Source of the DNA: Candidatus Poribacteria bacterium
GTDB lineage: Bacteria; Poribacteria; WGA-4E; WGA-3G
Length of the DNA: 56,590 nucleotides
Assembly (NCBI GenBank): GCA_022822275.1
Contig: JAJEBZ010000175.1
Coordinates: 1-56,590, forward strand
Direction of reading: 5' to 3'
The notes under the pieces were generated by a model. The model worked only from the letters and a program-made list of their open reading frames with translations. It ran no database searches and was not told the DNA's origin. This document shows positions 9,535-18,691 of the stretch, in pieces. Numbering within the stretch: the first letter of the stretch is position 1; each line of letters opens with the position of its first letter. Position numbers and translations under genes: made by a program.

Positions 9535-11160
9535 TTATTTTTTGATCTTCGTTTCTAATTCCTTTGCTTTTGCGAAGTCTGCTTCTGCTGCTTTTTGTTG
9601 TCCAAGTGTTTGTTTTGCTCTACCTCGATTTTTGTATGCTTTAACATATTTAGGGTTTAATTTGATAGCCATATCGTAGTCTTCTATGGCATCTTGTGTG
9701 TCGCCAAGTGCATTTTTTGCAATACCCCGATTATAGTATACAACTGCCTCTTCAGGGTTTAGCTGAATAGCATTATCATAATCGTTTATAGCACCTTTGA
9801 CATCGCCGAGAGTTTCTTTCGCATTACCCCGGTTGTTGTATGCGTTGGTATATTCAGGGTTTAACCGTATAGCCATATCATAATTTTCTATAGCACTTTT
9901 CGTGTCGCCAAGTGCATTTTTCGCATTACCCCGACTATAGTATATATCTGCATCTTCAGGGTTTAGTTGGATAGCCATATCGTAGTCTTCCATAGCACCT
10001 TCAAAGTCACCAAGTTCATTCTTCGCGACTCCTCGAATATAGTATATATCTGCATCTTCAGGGTTTAATTGGATAGCCATATCATAATCTTCTATTGCAC
10101 CGTTATAGTTTTCAAGGTCCTCCTTTGTGATTCCACGGTTGTAGTATGCCCTAATATTTTCAGGATCAAGCTGGATAGCGGTATCATAATCGGCAATGGC
10201 TTCTTTCGTGTTCCCGAGTGCTTTTTTTGCATTACCTCGATTATTGTAGGCACTGACATCTTCGGGGTTTAGTCGGATAGCAGTATTGAAGTCCTCTATT
10301 GCACCTTCAAAGTCACCAAGGGCCCCCTTTGCAGTTCCCCGGTTAATATAAACATCAACCAAATCTGGATTGAGTTCAATCGCTTTGTTATAGGCGGCAA
10401 TAGCACCTTTATAGTTTCCTTCGTTGCCTTTTGCATGTCCGCAACTTTCCTGAGTGTATGCGCGTATCCGAGGTCGTTTTTGCCATCTTGCTATAGATTC
10501 CACCTGTGCTGCACCGGTAAGCAATTCCTTGAGTCTGTTTGCCGATATAGCCGTAAATCTGTTTACCGATGATATAGCCTGTCCCAATGCAATGGAACCT
10601 TGGTACAGAATCGCGATGACTTCACCTGTGCTGTTTAGTACAGGACCGCCACTGTAGCCCTGTTCAGCATCTGGCATATTCAACTCTATCCATTTGCCGC
10701 TATTCCGGACAGCATGGACAGTGCCTTCTGCCCTACTTTTTTTCGAGTCCCTCAAAAAAAGTAAGCTGACTGATAGTTTATATAGTTGAAAATCAATCAT
10801 CTTTTTTCTCACAGAATGGCCTATAGCACAGACCGTATCACCAATCTGGACCGTGTTGCTATCGCCAAGCGCGAACGGAGTATCTTCTGCTGCGACCTTG
10901 AGGATAACGAGGTCATTTATATCATCAAAAGCCACCACACCCTCTATGGTATAAACTGTATTTGTGTCAATACACTTCGCGGAGATTGTTCCCGCTCCCG
11001 TAAGCACATGAATGTTGGTTGCGATTTTGTCAGGTGTTATGAAAAACCCGCTGCCCTGTCCCTTCTTGAATGGAATCGTATGTTTCTTTTCCAAGAGAAC
11101 TATAGTGCCTGGGGTTTCTTTAGTGTTTTGTTGAATTTTGTCGTCTTTTTCGTTTTCCAT
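9535..11160 (-). CDS. Trypsin-like protease with C-terminal TPRs (array copy 3)
   Basis: 541 aa, no signal peptide. The triad motifs are ATNIHVLTG (His about 51), DDINDLVIL and EQGYSGGPVLN. A hydrophobic insertion (FQLYKLSVSLLFLRDSKK) absent from the other copies sits before the Ser block. The C-terminal part has nine TPRs, the most in the array, several almost identical (MAIQLNPEDADIYY twice), which implies recent repeat expansion within the gene. It lies 40 nt after array copy 2. The last 30 residues (GQQKAAEADFAKAKEL) are nearly the same as in the neighbours. Confidence 0.85.
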   Translation of the reverse strand: MENEKDDKIQQNTKETPGTIVLLEKKHTIPFKKGQGSGFFITPDKIATNIHVLTGAGTISAKCIDTNTVYTIEGVVAFDDINDLVILKVAAEDTPFALGDSNTVQIGDTVCAIGHSVRKKMIDFQLYKLSVSLLFLRDSKKSRAEGTVHAVRNSGKWIELNMPDAEQGYSGGPVLNSTGEVIAILYQGSIALGQAISSVNRFTAISANRLKELLTGAAQVESIARWQKRPRIRAYTQESCGHAKGNEGNYKGAIAAYNKAIELNPDLVDVYINRGTAKGALGDFEGAIEDFNTAIRLNPEDVSAYNNRGNAKKALGNTKEAIADYDTAIQLDPENIRAYYNRGITKEDLENYNGAIEDYDMAIQLNPEDADIYYIRGVAKNELGDFEGAMEDYDMAIQLNPEDADIYYSRGNAKNALGDTKSAIENYDMAIRLNPEYTNAYNNRGNAKETLGDVKGAINDYDNAIQLNPEEAVVYYNRGIAKNALGDTQDAIEDYDMAIKLNPKYVKAYKNRGRAKQTLGQQKAAEADFAKAKELETKIKK

Positions 11161-11200
11161 AAAATGTTTCCTGTCTATCGGCTGTAGTTAGTGCGAAAAC

Positions 11201-12889
11201 TTATTTTTCAAAATCCGGTTCTAATTCCTTTGCTTTTGCGAAGTCTGCTTCTGCTGCTTCATACTGTTCGAGAACTTCTTTTGCCTTGCCTCGATTGTTG
11301 TATGCTTTAGCATATTTTGGATTTAGTTTGATAGACATATCATAATCTTCAATCGCACCTTCATGATTCTCAAGAGCAGCTTTTGCAGCACCCCGGTTGT
11401 AATGGATGGCAGACCGACAAGCGTCACATTCCACTTCTGATTGAATAGCTTCATCGCTGTTTAATATGACCTCTTGATATAGGTTTTGTGCTGCTTCCGT
11501 ATTTCCCTGTTTACTTTTCAGTTTTGCTAACTGAGATTTTACCTGTCCGATATGATTATGGACGCGCAACCCTCCAAATTTTAAATTAATAGCCTCAGTG
11601 AAGTCATTTATCGCATCCTGATATAGTTTTTGTGCTGCTTTCAAGTTTCTATGTTGTGATTCAAACTGACCGAAAATATATTTTGCTCTTCCTCGACTGT
11701 GGTAGGATTTTGCACGCTTCGGTTTTTGATTGATAACTTCAGAAAGATCGGCTATTGCTTGTTGATATGAGTTTTGTACTGTATACAAATACTCTTGCTT
11801 TTTTTCAATGGGTTCCTGATTGATAACCTCAGTAAATTCATCAATAATCGCTTGGTATAAATTCAATACATCTGATATTTCTCCTTTTGCGATTCTCATT
11901 TTGGCAAAGTGGAACCTAACCTTTGCTTGAATTTCAAACCAAGTGCCTTTTCCAACTAATTTCCTTATGAGTCGTAGAAAACCTGAATGTAAAAAAAGTC
12001 TGATGAATCGCAGCTGCCATGAAAGGAATATGCCAAAACGTGTAAGGCTGAACCGTTCTCGATGGAGTTTATGAGCTGAGAGTGTGTTGAGGAGGTATTC
12101 GTCTCGTCTCTCTAAGTAGTACATCACTGAAGCTCTGTTTTTGTAAACATCAGCCAAATCTGGATTGAGGCTAATGGCATCATCGTAGAGTGCGATTGCC
12201 TCCTTAATGTCTCCGTGTTCATGGCTAAGAAACGCATCATAAGATTTTACATAAGCTTGAATGCGTGATCGCTTTTGCCATGCATCAAACGATTCCACTT
12301 CATTCGTTTCGCTCAACAAGTTTTTTAGAAGATTTGAGGCAACGTTTGTACCCTTAATGGATTCACCTTCATTAACTGGTCGCCCTCCAGAACTGATAAC
12401 AGCGATGATTTCGCCTTTCGTATTCAGCACTGGGCTGCCACTATACCCCTGTCCATCGGAAATATTGAACTCTACGATGATATGTTTTCCACTGTTTCTG
12501 ATGCTGTCAACAGTGCCATCTACAAGGTCTATTTTGTTTTTACGACACCCTATGAGGCAGACTTGTTCACCTTTTCGAACTTTCTTACTATTGCCGAGGG
12601 GAAACGGTGTGCCTTCCTCTGGGACCTTTAGAACAACGAGGTCGTTTATGTCATCAAAGGCAATGATACTTTCAATATTATAGACTGTTTCTGTTTTGAT
12701 GCAAGTCGCAGTGATTTTTTCAGCACCCGCGAGGACATGAACATTGGTGACGATTTTGTCAGGTTCAATGAAAAATCCATTGCCTAAAGCATTAGATTTA
12801 TCTTCCCCAAATTGCTTTTTTATGAGAACTGTTGTGCCAGCGATTTCTTCTTTGTTTTGCTGGGATTGATTGCCTCTTTCTTGTTCCAT
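11201..12889 (-). CDS. Trypsin-like protease with C-terminal TPRs (array copy 2)
   Basis: 562 aa, no signal peptide. The triad blocks are VTNVHVLAG, DDINDLVVL and GQGYSGSPVLN. The first TPR is followed by a basic and hydrophobic insertion (FGIFLSWQLRFIRLFLHSGF, about residues 285-305) that could touch a membrane, and then longer TPR-like repeats with linkers. The last two TPRs and the C-terminal tail match the other array members. It starts 27 nt after copy 1, so it is clearly co-transcribed. The insertion distinguishes copies 1 and 2 from copies 3 and 4. Confidence 0.85.
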   Translation of the reverse strand: MEQERGNQSQQNKEEIAGTTVLIKKQFGEDKSNALGNGFFIEPDKIVTNVHVLAGAEKITATCIKTETVYNIESIIAFDDINDLVVLKVPEEGTPFPLGNSKKVRKGEQVCLIGCRKNKIDLVDGTVDSIRNSGKHIIVEFNISDGQGYSGSPVLNTKGEIIAVISSGGRPVNEGESIKGTNVASNLLKNLLSETNEVESFDAWQKRSRIQAYVKSYDAFLSHEHGDIKEAIALYDDAISLNPDLADVYKNRASVMYYLERRDEYLLNTLSAHKLHRERFSLTRFGIFLSWQLRFIRLFLHSGFLRLIRKLVGKGTWFEIQAKVRFHFAKMRIAKGEISDVLNLYQAIIDEFTEVINQEPIEKKQEYLYTVQNSYQQAIADLSEVINQKPKRAKSYHSRGRAKYIFGQFESQHRNLKAAQKLYQDAINDFTEAINLKFGGLRVHNHIGQVKSQLAKLKSKQGNTEAAQNLYQEVILNSDEAIQSEVECDACRSAIHYNRGAAKAALENHEGAIEDYDMSIKLNPKYAKAYNNRGKAKEVLEQYEAAEADFAKAKELEPDFEK

Positions 12890-12916
12890 TGGTGTGTTCT
12901 CCTATTTCTTGTCTAT

Positions 12917-14422
12917 TCAATCCCAAGACTTATTTTCAACATCTGGGTCTATTTCCTTTGCTTTTGCAAAGTCAACTTCTGCTGCTTCATGTTGTCCGAG
13001 TGCTTGTTTTGAAAGTCCGCGATCTTGATAGTATAGTGCTTTCTTCTTTTTAGGTTTTAGACGGATGCATTCATTGAAGTCTTCAATTGCAGCGTTGTGG
13101 TCGCCAAGGCCCGCTTTTGCAGCACCGCGCGTATGATAAAAGGCCGCCCGAACGCTTGATAGTTTCGGATTGAACTTCAAGGCAGCATCAACATCGTCGA
13201 TTGCAAATTTATAGCAATATTCCGCTTCTTCCATATTACCATGTTTGCTTTCAAATTGCCCCATCAAGTATCTCACCCATCCACGCCTGTTATAGGTAAT
13301 GCCTGTCTCCTCTTTTATATCAATTGCTTCAGAATATAGGTTGATTGCGATTTGAAAATATCGTCTGACATCTTTGTGTTTGCCTTGTTCTGTTGCAGAT
13401 TTAGCTTTACGAATATGTGAATTGGCATTACCAGACAACCAAAATCTTCTTCCCAATAAAGATGCAATTTGAAAGAGAAATCTCATACCGTATAGTTTTA
13501 GTATATCCAATCTGTACGAAATAGACTCCCAGAAATTAGAAAAATTATATGAGGCAAAATTGAATTGATGGAAAATTATGTGATCGGTTATTGCCTCTGC
13601 CAAATAACCGAATTCAAACTTGGCATCCGCACGTCTTGTATAAGTTTCCTGTTTATCAGGGGCAAGTTCAATTGCAATATCATAATGTGCAATTGCTTCT
13701 TTTAGATCTCCGTCCTTCTGAAATTTATCTGCTGCATCAATTTCAGCTAAATAACGCACATGTGGAAGTTCTTGCCATTCTTCAAAAGACACGGATTCTG
13801 TTCCCTCCTGTAGCAATTCTTTTAATCTGTTTGAGGGTATTGCGTAACTACAAACGATATTACCAGAATCATCAATCCCAACGGATGATTCTATTCCTAT
13901 TACCTCTCCTTTAGTATTTATGACAGGACTACCACTGCTGCCTCCAGGGGCCTTTGTTGACAAACGTATCAGATCGCCACTTGATCTTTTTGATATGCTT
14001 TCTATCGTTCCGTGTTCAATCTTTGCTATTGAATTAGGATAACCAACAGTACAGATTTTATCGTCATTTTGAATCGTGTCACTATCACCAAGTGTAAGTG
14101 GATTTCCTTCAGAAGAAATCTTTAGAATAATTAGGTCCTTTTTCTCATCATAAGCTGCAACACCCTCAATTTGGGGCGATTTTTCTGTGCCAGAAAGTTT
14201 TATATTCACAGATGTTGCGCCAACGATGACGTGGTAGTTTGTCACTATAAGATGTTTATCAATAAAAAACCCGCTACCGTTGTTAGTCTCAATTTTGACT
14301 AAATCAAGCTTAGGACGCGATGCAAGACAAGGCGTTTTTCTTTCTGCATTCAAACAGACGATGGACTTCTTTAAGGCGTTTTCAGCAATTTGTTGCAAAG
14401 TGGTATTTTTTTCTTGTTCCAT
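12917..14422 (-). CDS. Trypsin-like protease with C-terminal TPRs (array copy 1, operon head)
   Basis: About 501 aa from the chosen start. The track starts at a TTG 18 nt upstream, but the ATG (MEQEKNTTLQQIAENA) aligns with the N-termini of the paralogues and has AGAGGA 10 nt upstream. The triad blocks are VTNYHVIVG, EKKDLIIL and GGSSGSPVIN. The N-terminal LQQIAENALKKSIVCLNA is shared with array copy 4. The middle has a hydrophobic insertion (LKLYGMRFLFQIASLLGRRF), followed by about five TPRs. It heads the four-gene operon and is divergent from the ileS leader. Confidence 0.85.
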   Translation of the reverse strand: MEQEKNTTLQQIAENALKKSIVCLNAERKTPCLASRPKLDLVKIETNNGSGFFIDKHLIVTNYHVIVGATSVNIKLSGTEKSPQIEGVAAYDEKKDLIILKISSEGNPLTLGDSDTIQNDDKICTVGYPNSIAKIEHGTIESISKRSSGDLIRLSTKAPGGSSGSPVINTKGEVIGIESSVGIDDSGNIVCSYAIPSNRLKELLQEGTESVSFEEWQELPHVRYLAEIDAADKFQKDGDLKEAIAHYDIAIELAPDKQETYTRRADAKFEFGYLAEAITDHIIFHQFNFASYNFSNFWESISYRLDILKLYGMRFLFQIASLLGRRFWLSGNANSHIRKAKSATEQGKHKDVRRYFQIAINLYSEAIDIKEETGITYNRRGWVRYLMGQFESKHGNMEEAEYCYKFAIDDVDAALKFNPKLSSVRAAFYHTRGAAKAGLGDHNAAIEDFNECIRLKPKKKKALYYQDRGLSKQALGQHEAAEVDFAKAKEIDPDVENKSWD

Positions 14423-14448
14423 AAAAGTGTTTCCTCTCAACTATACCC

Positions 14449-14454
14449 ATTATA
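14449..14454 (-). promoter_or_regulatory. Candidate -10 element of the trypsin-TPR operon
   Basis: A perfect TATAAT on the minus strand lies 27 nt upstream of the operon-head ATG. No good -35 is seen at 16-18 nt. It lies back to back with the ileS promoter, so the two transcription units share a compact divergent control region. Confidence 0.4.
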
Positions 14455-14487
14455 CATTAAATCACTCAGGATTCATACCAAAAAGAT

Positions 14488-14517
14488 TTGACATTACGGC
14501 ATAGGATGTAGTATCAT
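14488..14517 (+). promoter_or_regulatory. Sigma70-type promoter of the ileS leader
   Basis: TTGACA, an 18-nt spacer and TATCAT. Transcription would begin near 14524, about 320 nt before ileS and 40 nt before the leader-peptide ATG. Confidence 0.7.
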
Positions 14518-14563
14518 TTTAACGAAACGCGATTCTAACCAAGTTCCCAAACGAGATTATCGG

Positions 14564-14692
14564 ATGTATAAACAATTGCTTACCACACTGACATCGCAAT
14601 ATAGGAAGTCTACGCGTGACGCTGCCCTCCACCAAGACTCCCTTCGCACCGGACGAATTATTATTGCAATACGTCTTGCTGTGGTGGGCTAA
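14564..14692 (+). CDS. ileS leader peptide with Ile-Ile-Ile-Ala-Ile run
   Basis: A 42-codon ORF too short for the ORF track, beginning MYKQLLTTLT. Near its end (codons 31-37) it reads RIIIAIR, using ATT ATT ATT GCA ATA, and it stops at TAA (14690-14692). The Ile codons lie in the loop between the two arms of a hairpin, and the stop codon directly abuts the antiterminator arm. This is how amino-acid-biosynthesis leader peptides (TrpL, HisL, IlvL, PheM) sense charged tRNA by ribosome stalling. A weak GAG lies 8 nt upstream of the ATG. The peptide itself probably has no function after translation. Confidence 0.75.
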   Translation: MYKQLLTTLTSQYRKSTRDAALHQDSLRTGRIIIAIRLAVVG

Positions 14693-14731
14693 TCGCAATC
14701 AGAAAAGAAGTATTATTAGGTCGCCCATCAC
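14624..14731 (+). promoter_or_regulatory. ileS attenuator: pause and antiterminator pairings
   Basis: Arm 1 (14624-14638) pairs with arm 2 (14673-14689), giving about 14 pairs with one mismatch and a 2-nt bulge. Arm 2 (GTGGTGGGC, 14681-14689) pairs instead with arm 3 (GCCCATCAC, 14723-14731): nine pairs with one G-U. Arm 3 is also the 5' half of the terminator, so the structures exclude one another. A ribosome stalled on the Ile codons would break 1:2 and allow 2:3 (read-through). A ribosome at the stop would cover arm 2 and allow the terminator. Confidence 0.7.
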
Positions 14732-14765
14732 TGAAATAGATAATTTCGGTGGGGCGTTTTTTTTT
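14722..14765 (+). terminator. Intrinsic terminator in the ileS leader
   Basis: A stem of about 15 pairs (CGCCC..CACTGAAAT with ATTTCGGTGGGGCG, one 2-nt bulge, 5-nt loop) is followed by nine Ts. It lies on the plus strand between the leader promoter and ileS, with no rightward gene upstream to terminate, so it must act as an attenuator. About 80 nt remain before ileS. Confidence 0.85.
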
Positions 14766-14844
14766 AGTTTTCAGTTATTAGTTCTCGGTTTTCAGTTGAA
14801 AGAGACACTTTGTCATTTTAAGCACAATCATGAGGAAAAATCGT

Positions 14845-17800
14845 ATGTTTGAAGAGGTATCACCACAATTTACCTTTGCAGAAAAGGAGAAACAGACGCT
14901 TGCGTTCTGGCGCGATCATGACATTTTTCAGAAGAGTATGGAGATGTACAAAGACGCGCCGTCCTTTGTGTTCCTTGAGGGACCGCCCTTTGCAAATGCC
15001 CCGCCCGGTGTGCATCACGTCCTTGCACGCATTATGAAGGATGCTGTCTGCCGTTATAAGACGATGACAGGACACTATGTTCACAGAAAAGCGGGATGGG
15101 ACACACACGGACTGCCCGTTGAGTATCAGGTGGAAAAGCAGCTCAATATCAGAAATAAAGCGGAATTAGAGGCTTACGGCGTTCAGAACTTCATTGAGAA
15201 GTGTAAGGAAAATGTCTTTCAATATGAGCAGGATTGGCGGGAGATGACGGAACGTATCGGGTTCTGGGTGAACTTGGATGAGGCGTATATTACGTTGTCA
15301 AATGACTATATTGAGAGTGTGTGGTGGGTGCTGCGGCAAGCGTGGGATAAGAAACTATTGTATCAGGGACATAAGGTGCAGCCGTATTGTTATCGGTGTG
15401 GCACAACTTTGGCAAGCCATGAGGTTGCGCTCGGTTATCAAGAGGTTGAGGATCCGTCAATCTTTGTCCGATTTCCACTGAAAAATAGAGAGAATACCTA
15501 TCTGCTTGTGTGGACGACGACACCTTGGACGTTGCCATCTAACGTTGCTGTGGCTGTCGGTGCAGATTATGATTACGTTGCGGTTGAGGATAACGGAAAA
15601 AACCTCGTTCTTGCGAAGGCGTGTATACCGAGTTTGTTCGGTGATGAACCCCCGAAAATCGTTGAAACTTACAAGGGTAACGATCTCTGTGATTGGGAAT
15701 ATGAACCGCTTTTTGACAGTGGGGGACATGAAGAGAGATCGCATTACATTGTCACTGATGATTTTGTGACAACGACAGAGGGCAGCGGTTTAGTGCATAT
15801 TGCTCCTGCCTTCGGGCAAGATGACTACGATATTGGGCAGAAGTACAATCTACCTTTCGTGCAGTTGGTCGGTAGCGATGGCAAGTTTGTGCCAGAGGTA
15901 AATGACGAGTGGGCAGGTGAATATGTGAAAGATGCTGACCCGCAAATCATTGCGAACTTGGACAAACGTGGGTTGCTGTTCAAGGCTGCCGAGTATACAC
16001 ACCAATATCCATTCTGTTGGCGATGTGATAACCCTTTGCTATACTATGCACGTGAATCGTGGTTTATCCGTACCACTGCTATCCGCGACCAGATGCTTCA
16101 GCACAATCAGGAAATCAACTGGTACCCTGAGCATATCAAGGATGGTCGGTTCGGGAATTGGTTAGAGAATAACATTGACTGGGGGTTGAGTCGTGAACGT
16201 TATTGGGGAACGCCGCTGCCTGTCTGGATATGTGAAGATTGTGGACATCAGCATTGTGTTGGCAGTATTGCCGAATTGAAGGAACTCGGTAACAATGTGC
16301 CAGAAGATATTGAACTCCACCGTCCTTATGTGGATGCGGTTGTGCTGACCTGTGAGAAATGCAGCGGAACAATGCATCGTATCCAAGATGTGATTGACTG
16401 TTGGTTCGATTCAGGTTGTGCCCACACTGCACAGTGGCACTACCCGTTTGAAAACAAAGAACTATTTGAACAGGCTTATCCCCCAGATTTCATCTCGGAA
16501 GCAATTGACCAGACGCGCGGGTGGTTCTATAGTCTGTTAGCAATCGGCACGCTTCTCTACGACAAACCTGCATACAAGAACTGCTTATGCCTTGAGTTGA
16601 TTCTCGCCTCTGATGGACAGAAGATGAGCAAGAGTCGGGGAAACACTGTGGACCCGTGGACGATTTTGGACAAGCAGGGGGCAGACGCAATGCGGTGGTA
16701 TATGTTCACGGCATCGCCTCCATGGGCACAGCGGACATTCAAGATTGAAGGTGTTGATGAAGCGTTGAAGAAGTTTATGGGAACGTTTCACAATGTCTAC
16801 AGTTTCTTTGTGATGTATGCTAATTTGGAACAGGTTGATGTTTTGGAAGATGCTCCCCCAGTTGCAGAACGTGCTACCATAGATAGATGGATTTTGTCTC
16901 GTTTGCATACTTTGATTAACAAGGTGCGCGATGATATGGAGAACTACCAACTTACGAATGCGCCGCGCGCGATTGAGGCATTTGTAGATGACCTGAGCAA
17001 CTGGTATGTGCGCCGTTCTCGTGATCGTTTCTGGGGGGCGGAAGCAGGACAGGACAAACAGGCTGCGTATGCTACGTTGTATGAGGTGCTTGTGACTGTA
17101 GCGAAACTTGTTGCGCCATTTATCCCGTTTTTAGCAGATGAACTCTACCGCAACTTAGTCGGTTCACTTGACTCCGATGCTCCGCTTAGTGTGCACCTTG
17201 TCCAGTATCCCGTTGCAGATGCTGCGGTGATAGATGCCGAATTAGAAAACGATATGGCTTTTGCACGCGAGATCATCAGTATGGGACATGCCGCGCGGAA
17301 TCGTTCTGGTATTAAGACCCGGCAACCACTTGCTGACATCACGGTTGGTGGGTTATCGGATGCAGAAAAAGCGACTATTCATCGTCTATCGTCCTTTGTG
17401 CATGATGAGTTGAATGTCAAGGAAATTGTCTTTACAGCGGAATTGGACACTTATGCCCAGGTCACACTCAAACCGAACTTCAAGGTGTTGGGACCGAAAT
17501 ACGGCAAAGGTGTGCAGGCAATCGCAAAAGCACTTGCTACCGCTGATGCTATGCAGCTGAAGGCAGAATTGGAAGCGAATGGGAGCTTAGAAATTGAAGC
17601 ATCGGGTGAGACCTACACGGTTGAGTCCTCAGAAATTGATGTGCGGACAGAAAATCGAGAAGGCTTTTTTGTTGAGGTGGCCTCCAGTAAATTTGTGGCA
17701 CTGTCAACGGAACTGACGCACGAGTTAGTGCTTGAAGGGATGGCACGTGAACTTGTCAACAAAATCCAGAACATGCGGAAAGAGGCTGACTTTAACGTGT

Positions 17801-17988
17801 CTGATCGGATAAAACTCAGTGTGAACACATCCTCCGCGCTTGTGGCGGAAGCGTTTGACGTGCATCGGGATTATGTTCTGGCAGAGACGTTGACGACTGA
17901 GGTGGTTGAATCGCCGGGTGAAAAGGCGTTTCGTGTTGAGCAAAAGTTAAATGGGGAACTGGCGACGTTGAGTGTGGAGCAGGTTTAG
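14845..17988 (+). CDS. ileS: Isoleucyl-tRNA synthetase
   Basis: About 1047 aa, a class Ia synthetase that charges tRNA-Ile. The Rossmann signature appears as GPPFANAPPGVHHV (HIGH region in the G-x-H-H form of the eukaryote-like, type 2 IleRS subgroup). The editing domain has TTTPWTLPSN. QTRGWFYS and KMSKS (593-597) precede an anticodon-binding helical domain. Zinc-type cysteines appear as CEDCGHQHC and CEKCSG. The length and the long C-terminal domain also fit type 2, which is typically less sensitive to mupirocin. I prefer the ATG at 14845 (MFEEVSPQF) to the track's 14830 because the usual N-terminus begins here and GAGGA lies 8 nt upstream. It is controlled by the leader attenuator described above. 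Confidence 0.97.
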   Translation: MFEEVSPQFTFAEKEKQTLAFWRDHDIFQKSMEMYKDAPSFVFLEGPPFANAPPGVHHVLARIMKDAVCRYKTMTGHYVHRKAGWDTHGLPVEYQVEKQLNIRNKAELEAYGVQNFIEKCKENVFQYEQDWREMTERIGFWVNLDEAYITLSNDYIESVWWVLRQAWDKKLLYQGHKVQPYCYRCGTTLASHEVALGYQEVEDPSIFVRFPLKNRENTYLLVWTTTPWTLPSNVAVAVGADYDYVAVEDNGKNLVLAKACIPSLFGDEPPKIVETYKGNDLCDWEYEPLFDSGGHEERSHYIVTDDFVTTTEGSGLVHIAPAFGQDDYDIGQKYNLPFVQLVGSDGKFVPEVNDEWAGEYVKDADPQIIANLDKRGLLFKAAEYTHQYPFCWRCDNPLLYYARESWFIRTTAIRDQMLQHNQEINWYPEHIKDGRFGNWLENNIDWGLSRERYWGTPLPVWICEDCGHQHCVGSIAELKELGNNVPEDIELHRPYVDAVVLTCEKCSGTMHRIQDVIDCWFDSGCAHTAQWHYPFENKELFEQAYPPDFISEAIDQTRGWFYSLLAIGTLLYDKPAYKNCLCLELILASDGQKMSKSRGNTVDPWTILDKQGADAMRWYMFTASPPWAQRTFKIEGVDEALKKFMGTFHNVYSFFVMYANLEQVDVLEDAPPVAERATIDRWILSRLHTLINKVRDDMENYQLTNAPRAIEAFVDDLSNWYVRRSRDRFWGAEAGQDKQAAYATLYEVLVTVAKLVAPFIPFLADELYRNLVGSLDSDAPLSVHLVQYPVADAAVIDAELENDMAFAREIISMGHAARNRSGIKTRQPLADITVGGLSDAEKATIHRLSSFVHDELNVKEIVFTAELDTYAQVTLKPNFKVLGPKYGKGVQAIAKALATADAMQLKAELEANGSLEIEASGETYTVESSEIDVRTENREGFFVEVASSKFVALSTELTHELVLEGMARELVNKIQNMRKEADFNVSDRIKLSVNTSSALVAEAFDVHRDYVLAETLTTEVVESPGEKAFRVEQKLNGELATLSVEQV

Positions 17989-18044
17989 TGCAATATTAAT
18001 ATATACGTTAAAAATGAAATGGTGTATATAAAACTCACTGACAA

Positions 18045-18090
18045 AAACTGGTAGGTAACGCATCGGTTTCCTACCAGTTTGTTTGTTTTA
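18045..18090 (+). terminator. Intrinsic terminator after ileS
   Basis: An 11-bp perfect inverted repeat (AAACTGGTAGG / CCTACCAGTTT) with a 14-nt loop is followed by GTTTGTTTT, 57 nt after the ileS stop. Confidence 0.8.
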
Positions 18091-18149
18091 ATCACATTGA
18101 CAAAAACTTGCCATAGTTAAAAAATAGTCTATTGCAATATACTTTAGTT

Positions 18150-18677
18150 TCATTCTCGTGTAGAGTCCCTCCACACGTTAGGACGGTAATCCTCCCATTG
18201 ACTAAGGCTAAAGTGGTGTATATGTCTCAGTGTAACAAAGCGCGTTACCCCCTGAACAGTCACACGCATATATTCAGAAGCACCCCCTTTACCTTCTGCT
18301 TCTGCAAATAATCCCTTGCATGTATTATCTTGATCAATGTCGTCGGCAACCCACTCATACAAATCACCTTGAATGGTACCCTTTTTCCGTACTTCCGGTT
18401 TTGCCTGGACAGCATTTGCCACTTGTACGACGATATTGTAATACACTCGTAGAAATATATTCTTATGAGGTGACTGATTGGCTTCAACGTTGCAAGATGC
18501 ACTCGCCGTATAGACACCGAGATCCTTGTTTCTGTATTTCATTGCGTCAGCGAAACCGCTAACAAGGACATAATCGTGAGTCCCTGCCAATTCGTTTTCA
18601 TGAGCAAAGGTCCCACTGAAAAGTGTGACTAACAATAAAATGCTTAATATCATAATGATCTGTTGTCGTTTTAACAT
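18150..18677 (-). CDS. Exported hypothetical protein (A partner of cassette 1)
   Basis: 175 aa. Residues 1-25 are a signal peptide (IIMILSILLLVTLFSGTFA). The mature part is of mixed, beta-rich composition with two cysteines (SCNVEA and NTCKGL) that could pair outside the cytoplasm. No family is recognised. Its start has AAAGGA 8 nt upstream and lies 14 nt after the B-family gene at 18692, so the two form a bicistron. Cassette 2 has the same B-then-exported-protein order, but this protein is shorter and not obviously homologous to the partner there. Confidence 0.7.
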   Translation of the reverse strand: MLKRQQIIMILSILLLVTLFSGTFAHENELAGTHDYVLVSGFADAMKYRNKDLGVYTASASCNVEANQSPHKNIFLRVYYNIVVQVANAVQAKPEVRKKGTIQGDLYEWVADDIDQDNTCKGLFAEAEGKGGASEYMRVTVQGVTRFVTLRHIHHFSLSQWEDYRPNVWRDSTRE

Positions 18678-18691
18678 ATATGGATCCTTTA

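Noticed and set aside
14524-14765. T-box riboswitch upstream of ileS
   Set aside because: A leader with an aaRS terminator suggests a T-box, but no AGGGTGGNACCGCG block or standard stem I is present. The arm GTGGTGGGC pairs fully without the required bulge, and the Ile-rich leader ORF explains the architecture better.
14616-14852. Track ORF of 78 aa (plus)
   Set aside because: Runs through the terminator hairpin and into ileS in another frame. It is a shadow of the leader.
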